Shown piece by piece: positions 23,982-36,466 of a stretch of 64,000 nucleotides of DNA; within the stretch, counting starts at the first letter, position 1, and the number at the start of each line of letters is the position of its first letter. This stretch comes from Cephalotus follicularis (Eukaryota > Streptophyta > Magnoliopsida > Oxalidales > Cephalotaceae). Made by a program: the position numbers and the translations under genes. Location: assembly GCA_001972305.1 (NCBI GenBank), contig BDDD01001382.1, positions 138,628-202,627 on the forward strand, written 5' to 3'. The notes beneath the pieces are model-generated. The model was not told the origin of the DNA. It saw only the letters and a list, made by a program, of their open reading frames with translations, and ran no database searches.

Positions 23982-24139
23982 TAAAGCGTCAATGCCTAAA
24001 AGCTAACCGTCGATGCCAAAGAATGCAAAATGCACACTTCATGAAAATTGTCCAAAGCGTTGACGCCAGAGATAAGCGTCGACGCCAAAGCATGCACCGA
24101 TTTAACCGTCGATGCCTACGATAACCAGCGATGCTTAAG
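23982..24139. repeat. GTCGAC-core array, AAGCGTC arms (LTR D, cluster 1)
   Basis: Sites such as AAGCGTCGACGCCAAAG, mostly degraded (CGTCAATGCC, CGTTGACGCC), upstream of the TATA-like box. Confidence 0.75.
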
Positions 24140-24860
24140 CCTATCGGCAGAGTAAGCTAAAACACTGACAAAAATGTGTTGGAGCCATGTGGAGGGCACT
24201 TATGGTGCCTCTCATGCCAGGGATGGTGTGCCCAACCAATTGCCCTTCCCCAAGCATTGAAATGACAGAGAAAAGAGAGAGGAAGGGACAGTTTGTAGAG
24301 GGAGAAGTGAGAAGGAGAGAGAAAATAGAAGAAAAGGATAGGGAGAGAGAAACTCCATAAAAGCTCACACCTCTCTCTCATTTTCTTCACCAAACCGATG
24401 CTTGGAAGAGGAAGGAAAAAGGGTTAAGGAGATCGGTGAGAACGTTAGAGAAACCAGAGGAAAATGAAGAGAGAGAAGAAAGAGAGGAACCTTTCCTCCA
24501 TTATTGAGAAAGTGAGAAGCTTGGAGCTTGGAATGCCTGGGCTTGGAACTGTTGGGAACCAGACCAGGGAAGCTTGGAAAAGCTACTGTTCGGTGGCTTA
24601 AAGAGGTGGACTTTCGAATTCCTAACTTGGAACAAAAGGTAGGGGATTTATACATGTAAATTTGAGTTCAATAGTGATAAGTGTTCATTGGTGATTGCAT
24701 GGTTGTCATGGATTGATTAGATTGTGTGGTTGATGTTGTGATCATCCTGAGTTGTTAAACTGCCATGCATGTCATATTCTGAGTGAACATTGTACTAGAT
24801 TGCTTGTATGTTTGGTTTGGATTCCACTGAAATGAGGAAGACGGTGTTCTAGTTTGCACG

Positions 24861-25200
24861 ACCGTCGACGCTTATGAAGGAAGCATCGACGCTTTGAGAT
24901 GTGATGTTAAGAATGAATACTAGTTTAATGATAAACGTCGACACTTAAGGATAGCGTCGACGCCCTGTTTCAAATATGCATAGTGATGGTCACGTGGATG
25001 TCGACGCTTGAGGTTCCACCTCAAAGCGTCGATGCCAAAGTAATGAGGGTCGATGGTCAAAGATCCTTACCTTAAACTGTCGACGCCAAGGACAATTGTT
25101 AACGCTTAGATTTCTGGTTAAAGCACTGACGCTATGGAATGGAGCATCGACTCTTAGAGGACATAAGCGTCGATGCCTAGAGGTTAAACGGTGATGCTTA
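24861..25200. repeat. GTCGAC-core array, AAGCGTC arms (LTR D, cluster 2)
   Basis: About ten sites, downstream of the donor-like site, in the same place as cluster 2 of the A LTR but with different arms. Confidence 0.75.
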
Positions 25201-25529
25201 GAGCACCGGTTTGTACGATTTCGTTTAAATGATTTGCGTTGACCCCCAAATGAGTTTAGATGCTTTTGAGCATATGTTTGCATTGCATATTGATATGGAT
25301 TGAATTGTTGATTAAAATGTGAATTATTTTTAAAGTGTTGCATCATTTTAGAAGTGCATACATGATTTTATAACAAATCATTATTTTACATGAAAATGTA
25401 TATTTTGATAAATGTATATTTTTGAGGGATTGAATGTGGTTTCAAAGATCGATTACATTTTGAATAAATGTATTATTTCATGTAATTTATGACTTATAAA
25501 TTACTTGGAAAGGATTGATTCTTGGATTG

Positions 25530-25850
25530 ATTAAGCTTTCCTAGCCACGGGGCGGTTAGTCTACGTGCTTTCCTATCTCGGGGCCGGTTAGCATCAATGA
25601 TTGAATTTTTTGATTGATTGTGATTGTTACGCTGTTACAGCGGTGACGAAGGTTGTCACTTACGCTAATGGCAGGTTATGCCTCGGGGGCCAGGAGTTGA
25701 AGGGGACACCACACTATGAGCTTTCCCCCGCCTATGTGCCGGTTAGTCTCATTTGTTTATTGATTGAGCTTTTCCCCGCCTATGTGCCGGTTAGCCTCAA
25801 TCATTGATTGAACTTTCCCCCGCCTATGTTCCAGTTAGCATCGATATGAG
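25530..25850 (+). repeat. Tandem repeat in LTR D
   Basis: Repeats of a unit containing CCCCGCCTATGTGCCGGTTAG with spacing of about 55-65 bp. Three clear copies from about 25710 plus degenerate copies upstream. Confidence 0.75.
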
Positions 25851-26498
25851 ATACTACCATCCTTCGGGTGGTAGATGTCGAGCTTGGATTGGATTGATTG
25901 GTCCTTGAGACATGATTGATGGTTGTAGCCACTTGGCATGGTTGCTTACCTATTAGCATATGTATATATATACTTAAATATGTATATGTACTGTGATATA
26001 GTACATATTGCACCACAATGCATTCATCACATGAGATTCATTATCATTGGCCCCAAAGTGTATTTATATTTTCTCTACTTAACCAGTGGATTCGGCTAAC
26101 CCTATCAAATTCAGATTGATGCAGGGGATTGACAACATTTGAGCTTGGGGAAAACGAAGAGGAGTTCTAAGTTGTATTACCTTTAAGAAATGTTGAATTG
26201 GATATTGTGTAATGGATTATGTATTACTGAGTAACTGTTAAGAATGGTTATTGTATTGTTCAGTTCATGCTCCATTTTGATGGCGATTATCAACAGTGAT
26301 GTTAATTTGTTGGAACATGTAGTATGGGATGCATGTTACATTTTTAAATTCAGTTTATGATTTATATGCTTCTGCAATGAAATAAAATGATTATGCATGA
26401 ATCAGAAAGTTTTAAATTTCTGGTGTTTTTATATAAGCTGAATATATGTTGATTGCCACGACCTAAGGCTCACATATGGAAACGGGGTGTGAAAACGG

Positions 26499-26510
26499 TG
26501 GTATCAGAGC
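26499..26510 (+). other. Primer-binding site of element D
   Basis: TGGTATCAGAGC, five bases after the LTR end, matching plant initiator Met tRNA. Confidence 0.92.
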
Positions 26511-26607
26511 ATATATGAATCTTATATGATTAGCTTGGATAAGTTCACTGGCAATTAATAAATTGTTCATTAAGATGACTGGTCACATCTTTCATATAAG
26601 GGGCGAC

Positions 26608-27764
26608 ATGGCTGGGAGGAGGAGACGTGGGAGTCATCGGACTGTTGACAAAAATCTTCCCGAGGAATTAAATGCTGGGGAAATATTCCAAAGGAAGCAA
26701 ATGTTAGAGGTGACCCGGTGAGTCATGTTCCCTAGGAAGTGAATGTGGGAAGGGATCCAATGGATCGCATCACTGATAACTTCCAGCAGTAGATGGCTAC
26801 TAATACAACTAATATGGAGGAGATACATCGATTATATACCCAAGCTCAGCCTCAGCATATGGCTTCTGCCCACGATGCGTGACATGATAGAGATCAGTTT
26901 GGAAGGAATCTTGAAACATTCATGAGGTTGAATCCTCCTAGTTTCAAGGGGGAGCTTGACACTACCATTACGGAGAGATGGCTGCAAGATCTAGAGAAGT
27001 TCTTTGAGGTGATGGATTGTACCGAGATCAGAAACTAAAATTTGTTGTTTATCGGTTATAGGGGAGGCCACTTACTGGTGGGAGATGGTCAAGGCAAAAT
27101 GGGAGTCACCTGGACTCGATTGTACTTGGGAGAGGTTTCAGAGAGAATTCCTTGATACTTATGTGCCCCAGATTGAGTAGGAATGGAGAGAGACAGAACT
27201 CTTTGAGTTGCGTCATGGTGATATGACTGTGGTCGAATACCAGGCAAGGTTTATAGAGCTAGCCAGACACGTAGCCTATCTTGTAGCTGATGAAGAGAAG
27301 ATGATTCAGAGGTTCTTGAGAGGCTTACGACCGGTCCTTCGGTCAAAGATTAGAGCTATGGAGCTAGCGACCTTTGTGCAGGTTTCCCCAAAGGCGAGAT
27401 TGTTGGAGAGTATATCAAGTGAAGACTGTGCTAAGAGGGCCCCCGCACAACAGGCTAAACAGATCTCTATGCAGTCTAGACCAGCTTCATCGAAGTGGCA
27501 AGGTAGTGGTTCTTCAACAAAATCCTCGAAGAATAGGTCTCAGTAGACTGCTACGCAGGGAACTCCTAGTTAGGGGAGTAATGCGAGGCTGAGAGTCTGC
27601 TTCCATTGCAGTGGTGAAGGCCATCAGTAGAAAGATTGCTGGTCAAAAAAGGGTTGTGTACAAGGAGTGGAGCACTCGGTCACGAAAGGGCCGAATGTTT
27701 GAGGGGTCGGATGACAGTGCCTACTGGACCTGCGAGTGGTAGCGGGACTGCAGCTGGACCTTCA
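26608..27764 (+). pseudogene. Element D gag
   Basis: Starts MAGRRRRGSHRTV, then runs into a stop, and recovers as MRLNPPSFKGELDTT, matching element A gag. There is a frameshift near 27032 after VMDCT and stops at QIE*EW (27178-27180) and later. The longest open piece, 27208-27546, is the capsid C-terminal part (EYQARFIELARH, FLRGLRP). Only the first zinc knuckle is recognisable (CFHCSGEGHQ*KDC), with a TAG inside it. The second knuckle is destroyed. Gag ends at the TAG at 27765-27767, the same relative place as in element A. Confidence 0.85.
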
Positions 27765-27767
27765 TAG

Positions 27768-29091
27768 CAGAGGGATACCAGCAAGGGCATCGCGAAAGGT
27801 AGAGTTTTAACTCTTACTCAGACAGAAGTTCCGGAGTCTACTTCTGTTGTTGGAGGTACATTGTATATTTGTGGTTTTTCTGCTAGAGCATTGATGGATC
27901 ATGGAGCTTCGCATTCATTTATTGCCTCACGAGTTGTATCATGCTTAGATGTAGCACCTGACCGTATGCCATATATGCTTGATGTGAGTGCACCTGCTGG
28001 AGATTCCATGTGTACGGATGACGTGTATAGGAGTTGCAAGATATTTGTGTTTGACATTCCATTGTATGCGGACTTGATTGTATTGCCCATTCATGACTTC
28101 AATGTCATCATGGGAATGGACTGGCTATTAGCTCATCGTGCTCGTATGGACTGCTAAAGCAAGATAGTGGATTTTTGTCTACTCGATTGCACTACCTTTT
28201 AGTTTATGGGAGACAAAGGGTTGTCTACGCCAAACATATCCTTCACTCGTGCATCAAGGTTCCTTGAGAAGGGACGCGAAGGATATCTTTCCTATGTGAT
28301 TGACCAGAGGAAGGAGAAAGGATTGAGCATTGGGGAAATTCTTGTTGTGAGTGAATTTCCCGATATGTTTCCTACAGACTTGGAGTCATTGCCGCCGAAA
28401 AGGAGCATGGAGTTTTTTATTGACCTTATGCCGAGTACAGCTCATATTTCTAAGACACCTTACCGGATGGCTCTTGCAGAATTGAGAGAGTTGAAGTTGT
28501 AGTTGCAAGACTTGATCGATAAGGGCTTTGTTCGAACCAGTGTTTCCCCGTGGGGTGCACCAGTGCTTTTTGTAAAGAAGAAGGATGGGTCGATGAGACT
28601 TTGTATCAATTACCGGATGTTGAACAAAGCAACGATTAAGAACAAGTATCCTCTCCACACATTTAGGAATTGTTCGATAAGTTGCAAGGGTCGAGAGTGT
28701 TTTCTAAACTCGATTTAAGGTCGGGTTTTCATTAGCTGACGGTACGGGAAGGAGATATTGACAAGACTGCCTTCCGAACACGGTATGGTCATTGCGAGTT
28801 TCTGGTAATGCCTTTTGGTGTCACCAACACACCAGCAACATTCATGTCATTGATGAATGATGTGTTTCGACCATACCTAGACCAGTTTGTGGTTGTATTC
28901 ATTGATGATATACTAGTGTATTCCAGGAGTGAGGCGGAGCACGTGTACCATCTGAGATTGGTTTTGTAGATTTTCAGAGAACAACGGTTGTATGCCAAAT
29001 TCGACAAGTGCGGATTTTCGCTTAATCATGTGATCTTTCTTGGTCATGTAGTATCAGGTGAGGGCTTGGTGGTGGATTCACCAAAGACTGA
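27768..29091 (+). pseudogene. Element D protease and 5' part of reverse transcriptase
   Basis: The protease motif is MDHGASHSF (Met 27894), with His replacing the usual Ser after the catalytic Asp. Stops follow at 28156-28158 (RMDC*) and 28198-28200. RT blocks seen in order are [29 protein letters not shown], then, after a frameshift near 28660, LVMPFGVTN and [12 protein letters not shown]. The reading ends at 29091, where element E starts in the middle of the RT/connection region. The spacing from the boundary TAG to the protease Met is 43 codons, identical to element A. Confidence 0.88.
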
Positions 29092-30123
29092 TGTAATATC
29101 CTGATCCGTTGCCAAAGTGTTTATCGTTACGTTTTTGTCATATGTTATATGTTATGTTCCTTGGACCCTTTGAAATTTGCCTTTGAAAACTCTTTTATTT
29201 TTTTTCATTCCTAGGCGTTCAGCGTCGACGCCATTGTTCTAACCATCGACGTCTTAGCACACGTTAGAATCCTTTTTAAGTGCCCTAAAGCGCTGACCCT
29301 TTTATGGTAAACGTCGACACTTTAAGGGTTAAGCGCTGACGATTTTGTATTACTGTCGACGCTTTAGAACGTTTTGCTTATTTGTGCGTGGATGGTGTGA
29401 TCTCTAGCTTAGTTAGGAATGTGGGATTCTTGCCTTATCCGATTATTTGTTTTTGTATTTGTGATTGCCCCGTTATCTACATGAAAAGAAAGCTTTAATC
29501 CTACACGTTTTTGCCATTAAAACTCCATATTTCATCCTTTTAAAACACCACTCCTGCATTGTTTTCAAAAAAACCAGAAACCAGCCATTTTTGCCATCAT
29601 TTTCATCACTGTTTTCGCACCATCTTGAGGTATGGCATGATACTGTTTTGTTATTATCATATATCGTTAGTATTGTTGAATATAAAGTCATTATATTGTT
29701 CAAACACTCTGTTATTAGTTCATGGAAACTGTTTTATAATGCAATGCTAGAAAACATATTTTGCAGAGTTTAGTTTCCATATTCAACCTGTAAATCCACA
29801 TGTTTATGCTTTTAAATTGTTACACTAGTGTTTTTCAAACAGAAAAGTTATGATTTTGGAACCTATATACTACTGTTTTATGATTTATGTTTAAGAAAAC
29901 TGGATTTCTACAACTGTTTTTATCATCTTGTTCGTCTTAAGCGTCGACTATTTTCATTTCTTATCGACGCTTATGTCCTAACCGTTGACACTTTGTTGTA
30001 AGAGTCTGCCCTTTTGTCGTATTTTGTTACGCTTTTTGCCGACGCTTTGAGGTCTTTGTTTTGTTTTGTTAATGATAAGCGTCGACGCCATCTCCTTTGG
30101 TATAGTAAAGCGTCGACGCCCGT
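29092..30123 (+). repeat. 5' LTR of E, segment 1
   Basis: TGTAATATCC start, matching 60269 onward. GTCGAC arrays with AAGCGTC/GACGCTTT arms at 29221-29366 and 29939-30121. Ends in CCCGT, the target duplication of insertion F. Confidence 0.85.
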
Positions 30124-31090
30124 TGTAACACCCCCGATTCGGTGGGAGTTGTTACGGTTCCTAATCCGAGACTAAGCGTAACCTATCATATAACATGGCT
30201 CAATTTCTATTCTTTTTATAAAAAACATAACTTAGCATGTATTCATAATTAACTATAAATCAAGGTTCTTCTTTATTCTTACTATCAAAATATTAACTCA
30301 TCTTTTATGCAAATTGCGTGATGGTCTAAACATAACATTTATATTCTAAGACATAGTCTGACAACTTTATTCATAATCTGAAACTTAAATATAAACCAAA
30401 ACTAAAATACAATTCAAAGTCATAAACTGAAAGACATAATATTACTCAAATAGGGTGTAATACCCTGCTCGTTCGTAAATATATTTTACGGATTTATATG
30501 TGTTTTCGGGCTTTTAATTTTGTTTAATTTTAAAAGTTCGGTTGCCCTATGATTTGGGTTTATGTGAATTGAGCTGACTGTTACCAGTCTGAAATTTTGG
30601 GTATGTTATGCTATGTTGGGTTTGGGTTTTATTTATTTTATTTTAATCCAAATTTATTTTATTTAAAAACAAATTATTATTCTTTTATTTTAAAATTCCT
30701 TAATTCCTTTTATTATTAATTCTTTATTTTCCTTTTTCCTATTTTACCATTTTCTTCCTACTTTCCTCCTACTTTCCCATGATTCCTTCTTCCCACCATC
30801 AAAATCACATGCTAAGTCTCTGTTTTCCTATTTCAAATTCCAGAAAATGCTCATTTCTTCCCCCTTTTTGTCAAATGGTGCTTCCTCCTTTCTCCTTTCT
30901 TAGAGTACCTTTGCCATTTTATATGTTGCCCTCATCTTTCTTGCAAGCCACTGCCAATACTGCCTTGTTAGAGTGTAACAAGCTATTGTGTAATTCATTC
31001 TTCAAAGTCAGAAGAGGTAAATTCGATCCTTTAGTTGTTTCTTTGGATTGAATTTTCTTAGTTTGCTATGTATGTCTAAGTATGCTATGG

Positions 31091-31239
31091 CAGAGGCTAT
31101 TCTAGATCGACAGGAATGGGTGACACGTAGCAAGACCGTTTCTTTTGTGAAAGTGCTGTGGAGGAATCATCTCGAACGTGAAGCTACTTGGGAGCTTGAG
31201 GATCATATTCGGGAGCGTTATCCGCACTTGTTTGTTTGA
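31091..31239 (+). pseudogene. Element G pol C-terminal remnant
   Basis: Reads ILDRQEWVTRSKTVSFVKVL, then WRNH, EATWE, and ends YPHLFV before TGA. This matches the C-terminal tail of Tekay integrases, as at the end of element A pol. Everything upstream is deleted. The following TTCGGGACGAAATC and G-run are the usual non-coding spacer and PPT. Confidence 0.88.
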
Positions 31240-31294
31240 TGTATGTTTGTGTTTGTGATTTCGGGACGAAATCTTCTTTTTAGGGGGGGGTGGA

Positions 31295-33636
31295 TGTAAT
31301 ACCCTGCTCGTTCGTAAATATATTTTACGGATTTATATGCGTTTTCGGGCTTTTAATTTTGTTTAATTTTAAAAGTTCGGTTGCCCTATGATTTGGGTTT
31401 ATGTGAATTGAGCTGACTGTTACCAGTCCGAAATTTTGGGTATGCTATGCTATGTTGGGTTTGGGTTTTATTTATTTTATTTTAATAAAAATTTATTTTA
31501 TTTAAAAATAAATTATTATTCTTTTATTTTAAAATTCCTTAATTCCGTTTATTATTAATTCTTTATTTTCCTTTTTCCTATTTTACCATTTTCTTCCTAC
31601 TTTCCCATGATTCCTTCTTCCCACCATCAAAATCACATGCTAAGTCTCTCTTTTCCTATTTTAAATTCCAGAAAATGCTTCTTTCTTCCCCCTTTTTGTC
31701 AAATGGTGTTTCCTCCTTTCTCCTTTCTTAGAGTACCTTTGCCATTTTATATGTTGCCCTCATCTTTCTTGCAAGCCACTGCCAATTCTGCCTTGTTAAA
31801 GTGTAACAAGCTGCTGTGTAATTCATTCTTCAAAGTCAGAAGAGGTAAATTCGATCCATTAGTTGTTTCTTTGGATTGGATTTTCTTAGTTTGCTATGTA
31901 TGTCTAATTATGTTATGGTTTTGTATTCTTCTTCCTTTGTTTTTGTGTACAGCCGAATTGTGAGTGTGTGCTAGTGTTTCTTCTACTGTTCTTGTGTTCT
32001 GGGAATCATTACAGGTTAGTAGATTCATCTTCCCTTGTGATAATCTTGTTCTAATGGCATACCTTGAGTTTTTGTGCTCTTGGTGTCTTTGGGTCATTGA
32101 TTCCTGCCTAAATGTGTTGTCATTGTGTTAGTGATATTGTAAACACGTTTTATACTCATATATGTGTCACAAACTTGTTTTATAACATCTGTAATCAATT
32201 AGAGACAGAATCTGGACATATACACCCATTGTCTTCTTTCTTCCTTTTTGTAAGTTAAATCACTGTCCAATTATTTATATGTCGTTTATGTGTTTCTATG
32301 TCACGTACAAGTCATATATGGTCATATGTTTATGTCCATATGTCTCTAGTTTAATATAGAAACCATTTGAACCATTTTCAGTAGCAAATCGTCGAATTTC
32401 CAACTGTTTTGTCGCCCAGAACAGCCGGCTGTCTCTGTGGACAGTCGGCTGGAATGGTTGTGTAGCCGACTGCCACATGAATGCAGTCGACTGCCACATG
32501 AATGTCCATATGTTGTTTTCAACTGTTTTGATTCGTTTGATCCCCGAATCGATCCGAATATTTTCCAAACACTGTTAAGAGTCTGTTTAATGCTTCTGAT
32601 GTGTTTTAGACTCTTATACGTATGTTTTTGAATGCCTTTTAGATTTTGTGCTTCAAAGGAGAATTTGTTTTGATCGCCTATTGGTAAGTACTTTGTAAGC
32701 ACATAAGGTACGGAATTTTCCGTTCCTTGGCTATCTGACATTCGAATTGAAACTGTTTTGCTAAGCATCTTCGTTTATGAAATCAACGATGTTTCATGAT
32801 TTTAATACGTTTCGAATTTAAAGTTGGTTTGACATTTTAATTGATTCCGACTTTATCGATACGATATGTTATGATATGATATGTTATGATACCGTTGTGA
32901 GTAGTTTTCGAATATGTTGTGTGAAAACATATTTATGTAATTTAAATTGATTTTGATAAATCAATAATTTTAAAATACTGAGTATTGTACCCACCGGATA
33001 TGTGTATGTGAGAATTGACTTGTGTAGTGCCGTACAGTTCAATTCTAGTGGGCATGTGGAATTAGCGCCTCCCTTGCCAAAATTTATGATATGTGATGTG
33101 TATATGGCTCAGTATGTTTTGTGAATTATGATTTACAACGTTTTGAAATGTTCCGTAATTGTTTCGAAAAATATGCAATTGTCATTGAATATGATCAAAC
33201 TGTTTTATCTGTTAAAGATTTCTGTTACGTTATTATTGATGTTTTTAAATTTCCGTTACTGTTTTATTTTTCCCTTATCCGTACTGAGGTTTGCTCAGCC
33301 GCATTTTTGTTTCCATGCGACAGGTTTTCAGGAGCAGCGGGGCAAAGTGTGATTGAGTGATGACCACCCTATGTGTTGGATCCTTATGAGAGTGATCCTT
33401 ATGTTATGTTTAGTGGTCTGAAACATGGATTATTATGTTTTATGTTTTTAAAATTGGAACTGATTTATGTTTTGAGTTTTCCGCAACTACTTATTATGTT
33501 AAATGGTTAAGTATTATTGTTTTGATAAGACTGCCACGTTTTGGCTGTTATTGACTAAATAAAGTAAACTTATGATTTGTTATGTTATGTATGATATGAC
33601 CCTGTGACGACTCCCGTCGTCTGGGGGGGTGTTACA
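31295..33636 (+). repeat. 3' LTR of element G
   Basis: 2342 bp, TGTAATACCCTG to GGGGTGTTACA. GTCGAC-type sites (CAGTCGGCTG, CAGTCGACTG) at 32421-32497, donor-like AGAG/GTAAAT at 31845, hairpins CTGAG/CTCAG (33284-33298) and GCCGCAT/ATGCG, acceptor-like CAG 33321-33323. Confidence 0.88.
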
Positions 33637-35126
33637 TAGGGGTTCTAACATGACCATAAAATAACTAAGCATAATCGAGTCCATCTCCTAAGTGATCCTT
33701 ATCATAGGTGACATCTCGCTCATCACACATTGCCCGGATGCTGTCCCAGAATACCTGCCGCATGGAAACAAAAATGCGGCTGAGCAAAACTCAGTATGGA
33801 TATAGAATCATAAAACATATAGAAAATACCTGAACCTTGAAATATCATACGGCACATGTATAAAATAATTATAAACAGTTCTATCAATTCAAAACCGATA
33901 TCCGAATTTCAAAACGTTAACTAAGTTCAAAAACGATATCTGGAAGCAAAATCTGATTTTTAAAGCATAATCCAAGTTTCAAATGCAAATCAACTCCCAA
34001 AACGATATTCAAAACGATACTGAAAATCTCTTTAACATTGTCCGAGTTAAAAAAAGTTTCAAAATAAAACTTATCCGATTCCAAAATCTCATCAAAGAGA
34101 TCCAAAACATATAACAGAGACTTATCCGATTCCGAAATCTCATAATAGAGATCCAAAGTACATTTACATAAGTGCAAGGGGTTTGCAAGGCCCACATGCT
34201 CCGACGGAAAGACGTGTACGGCACTACACAATCAATCCCCAAAATCCGAATCCTTAACATATCCTAGGATCAATCCATACGCCTCTATCACATAGCGGAT
34301 CCATAAGTCCACCTCATGGGACTTATTCAAAACATAGAGAGACGCCGTAGACTAATCACACCGCTACGGAAGTGTCATGTCCCCGTGTCAGGCCTACGAT
34401 ATGCCTATGGTACACCCCATAGGTGGTAAATATCTCTGTATATCCATATCCAAAGTTAACATACTTCCTATTGTGAAAGTCATGTTCGTTTAACATACTT
34501 CGATAGTAGAAGTCATGTTCCTTATCAAATCCAAAATCAGTATACTTTCATATGTGAAAGTCATACTTAATTTATAAAACCGGTAATATTAAACTTCAGT
34601 AATAAAACAGATTTTATAAAATATCCAAGGTTGCATAACATTTCGTAAACATTTCAGAGCCAAAATATAAAGTCAGGAAATATTTATTTTCACAAAAATA
34701 TCTTACCGACTTTATTTCAAAACATATCGAATTACGAAGCATAACGAAGTTCATAAAATCAAAGGAATCATATTTGTAAAACAAAACTGAATTCATTTCG
34801 GTAAAACAGAAGGAATAAGCCGAGAACGAAGAATCCGTACATTATCCATAAAATAAAACTATCTTTTTACTATAAAAACAGTAGGAGGGTATCAAGGAAC
34901 GAAAATCTGTACCTTAAGCGATCACAACAAAGATAGACGAATTGATCAACAATTTAAAAGTCCCTCGAAGCACAAAAATATAAAAGGTACAATATCATTC
35001 ATATAAGGATTCAAAAGTCACTTCCAAACATCAAACAACAATTTAATAGTGTTTAAAACAGACTCCAAATCATTAGACGAACAAACGGATTACAAAACTT
35101 AAAACCAGAAAACTCCTGGACAATTC

Positions 35127-35336
35127 CAGTCGACTGTATCAAGATCCAGTCGACTACTCATAGGGTGGCAGTCGACTGTGTGGCATAGGCAGCCAACTAC
35201 TCATACTAGGTTGAATCCAGTCGACTGTGACAGGGGGTCCAGTCAATTGTGCAAGGAAAAACAGTCGACTGTATCAAAAGACAGTCGACTACTCAATGGC
35301 TAACAGTCGACTGTTTAAATGGACAGTCGACTGTTC
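35127..35336. repeat. GTCGAC-core array, CAGTCGACTG arms (LTR F)
   Basis: Eight intact GTCGAC hexamers in 210 bp, mostly as ACAGTCGACTGT or CAGTCGACTACTC, plus decayed copies (CAGTCAATTG, CAGCCAACTAC). Confidence 0.88.
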
Positions 35337-36466
35337 TGCTCGACAGAACAGCAAAACACAGTAGTTTTCATTCCAATTTTCAGTCAATACCATATTACAA
35401 CATTACCAGATGATCTTAAACACCTATATAGGACTCATGTGACTTAACAGTTACATCTAAGCACAAGGAATCATGCAGTGAGTGATCATACTCATAGAGA
35501 CAATTTTCCAATTCATTGTATACTTAATTCCATTACTAAATTTCTGTCAAACACCCATTATCACATTCGAAACCTGTTTGTATGATTACAAGACACTTCC
35601 TAACGTTCTAACAATCTCAGAACATCAGCAAAACATGCATGGCAGGGAGTAAAACAAAACCAACATACTAGCAACGTTCATGAACATGCAACTGGATAAT
35701 GTAAAATGAAAACTCACTGCTATGACATATTAACAGAGGAAAACCAACCTGATTTCATGAAACAAAAAGGAACAAAACAGATTCCAAGCTTTGCAGATTT
35801 GGCTACCAGGCTCAACAAAGTCGTGAGGTATAAACAATGTGCAATTGTGCATATAAACAGAAAATATGAGGTAATTTTTGGCTTGGATAAGGAAAGATGA
35901 ATCCAAAATCTGATAGAAATGGAAAAAGGGCAAAAGTTTTCGAGATTGCTAAGGAGAAGAGAAGAAAGGAATCGGTTTTTGTGAAGGAAAAGGAAGAAAA
36001 CGGGAGAGGGAGAGGGAGAGGGAAAATAGAAAGTATAAGCCTTTAACCAAAAAAAGAATAAAGATTTTATTCCTTAATAAAACAATTTTTCCATTTATAA
36101 TAAATAAAACGAATTTAAACTAATTTACAATACAAAAAAATTAATTCAATTAATTTTACTTATTCACGTACATAGTCCAACCAATATCCCACAGCCCAAA
36201 ATTAACGTCTTTAAGCCTAAAACGTAAAAGCCCAAATTAATATTCACCAACCATATTGAAATTTTAAAAACTGATTTTAAAATACAAAACAATAATTTTT
36301 TGCTTTTCCAACATTCATATTCCAATAAATATGGAAAGCCCTAGTTTAAAATCATATAGCCCAAAGGACACATTATGCAGCCTAAAACAAAATATGCCAA
36401 CACAACCAATAAATCAAATTTAAAATCCGAAAATATGCACGTGAACGAACGCGGTATTACACCCGT

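Larger units (their letters stand above)
23823..26493 (+). repeat. 5' LTR of element D
   Basis: About 2.67 kb, TGTAATGACC to GGGGTGTGAAA (the terminal CA is mutated or the end is a base or two off). It has GTCGAC clusters at 23982-24139 and 24861-25200, CATAAAAG near 24356, donor-like AAAAG/GTAGGGG (GT at 24639), a tandem repeat at 25530-25850, hairpin TTAACC...GGCTAA at 26079-26099 and acceptor-like CAG 26122-26124. Confidence 0.85.
23823..29091 (+). mobile_element. Element D: Ty3/gypsy, Tekay-like, 5' LTR to mid-RT
   Basis: Plus orientation: LTR, PBS, gag, protease, RT, then broken at 29091 by element E. The remainder would lie beyond the window. Left flank is CATCT. Protein similarity to element A is high in gag, PR and RT, so D and A belong to one lineage. 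Confidence 0.88.
30456..33636 (+). mobile_element. Element G: internally deleted gypsy element inserted in F
   Basis: TAGGG flanks both sides (30451-30455, 33637-33641). The 5' LTR is cut at about 31090 and fused to the last codons of pol (31091-31239). PPT 31282-31294 and a complete 3' LTR 31295-33636 follow. LTR homology runs up to TATGCTATGG at the fusion, implying a short-homology deletion of most of the element. Confidence 0.88.
30124..36461 (-). mobile_element. Solo LTR F (minus strand), split by G
   Basis: CCCGT flanks both sides (30119-30123, 36462-36466). Minus-strand start is TGTAATACCGCG (36461) and end GGGGGTGTTACA (30124). Without G it is about 3.15 kb with no coding sequence. 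The GTCGAC array with CAGTCGACTG arms is at 35127-35336. The conserved double hairpin is at about 33749-33790 on the minus strand. Confidence 0.88.

Noticed and set aside
24157..24655. Ser/Leu-rich minus-strand ORFs in LTR D
   Set aside because: Arise from GA/CT-rich leader sequence around the TATA-like box. No motif.
35127..35336. CRISPR-like array (short repeat with spacers)
   Set aside because: Repeats are only 10-14 bp, irregularly spaced and variable, in a plant LTR. No cas genes.
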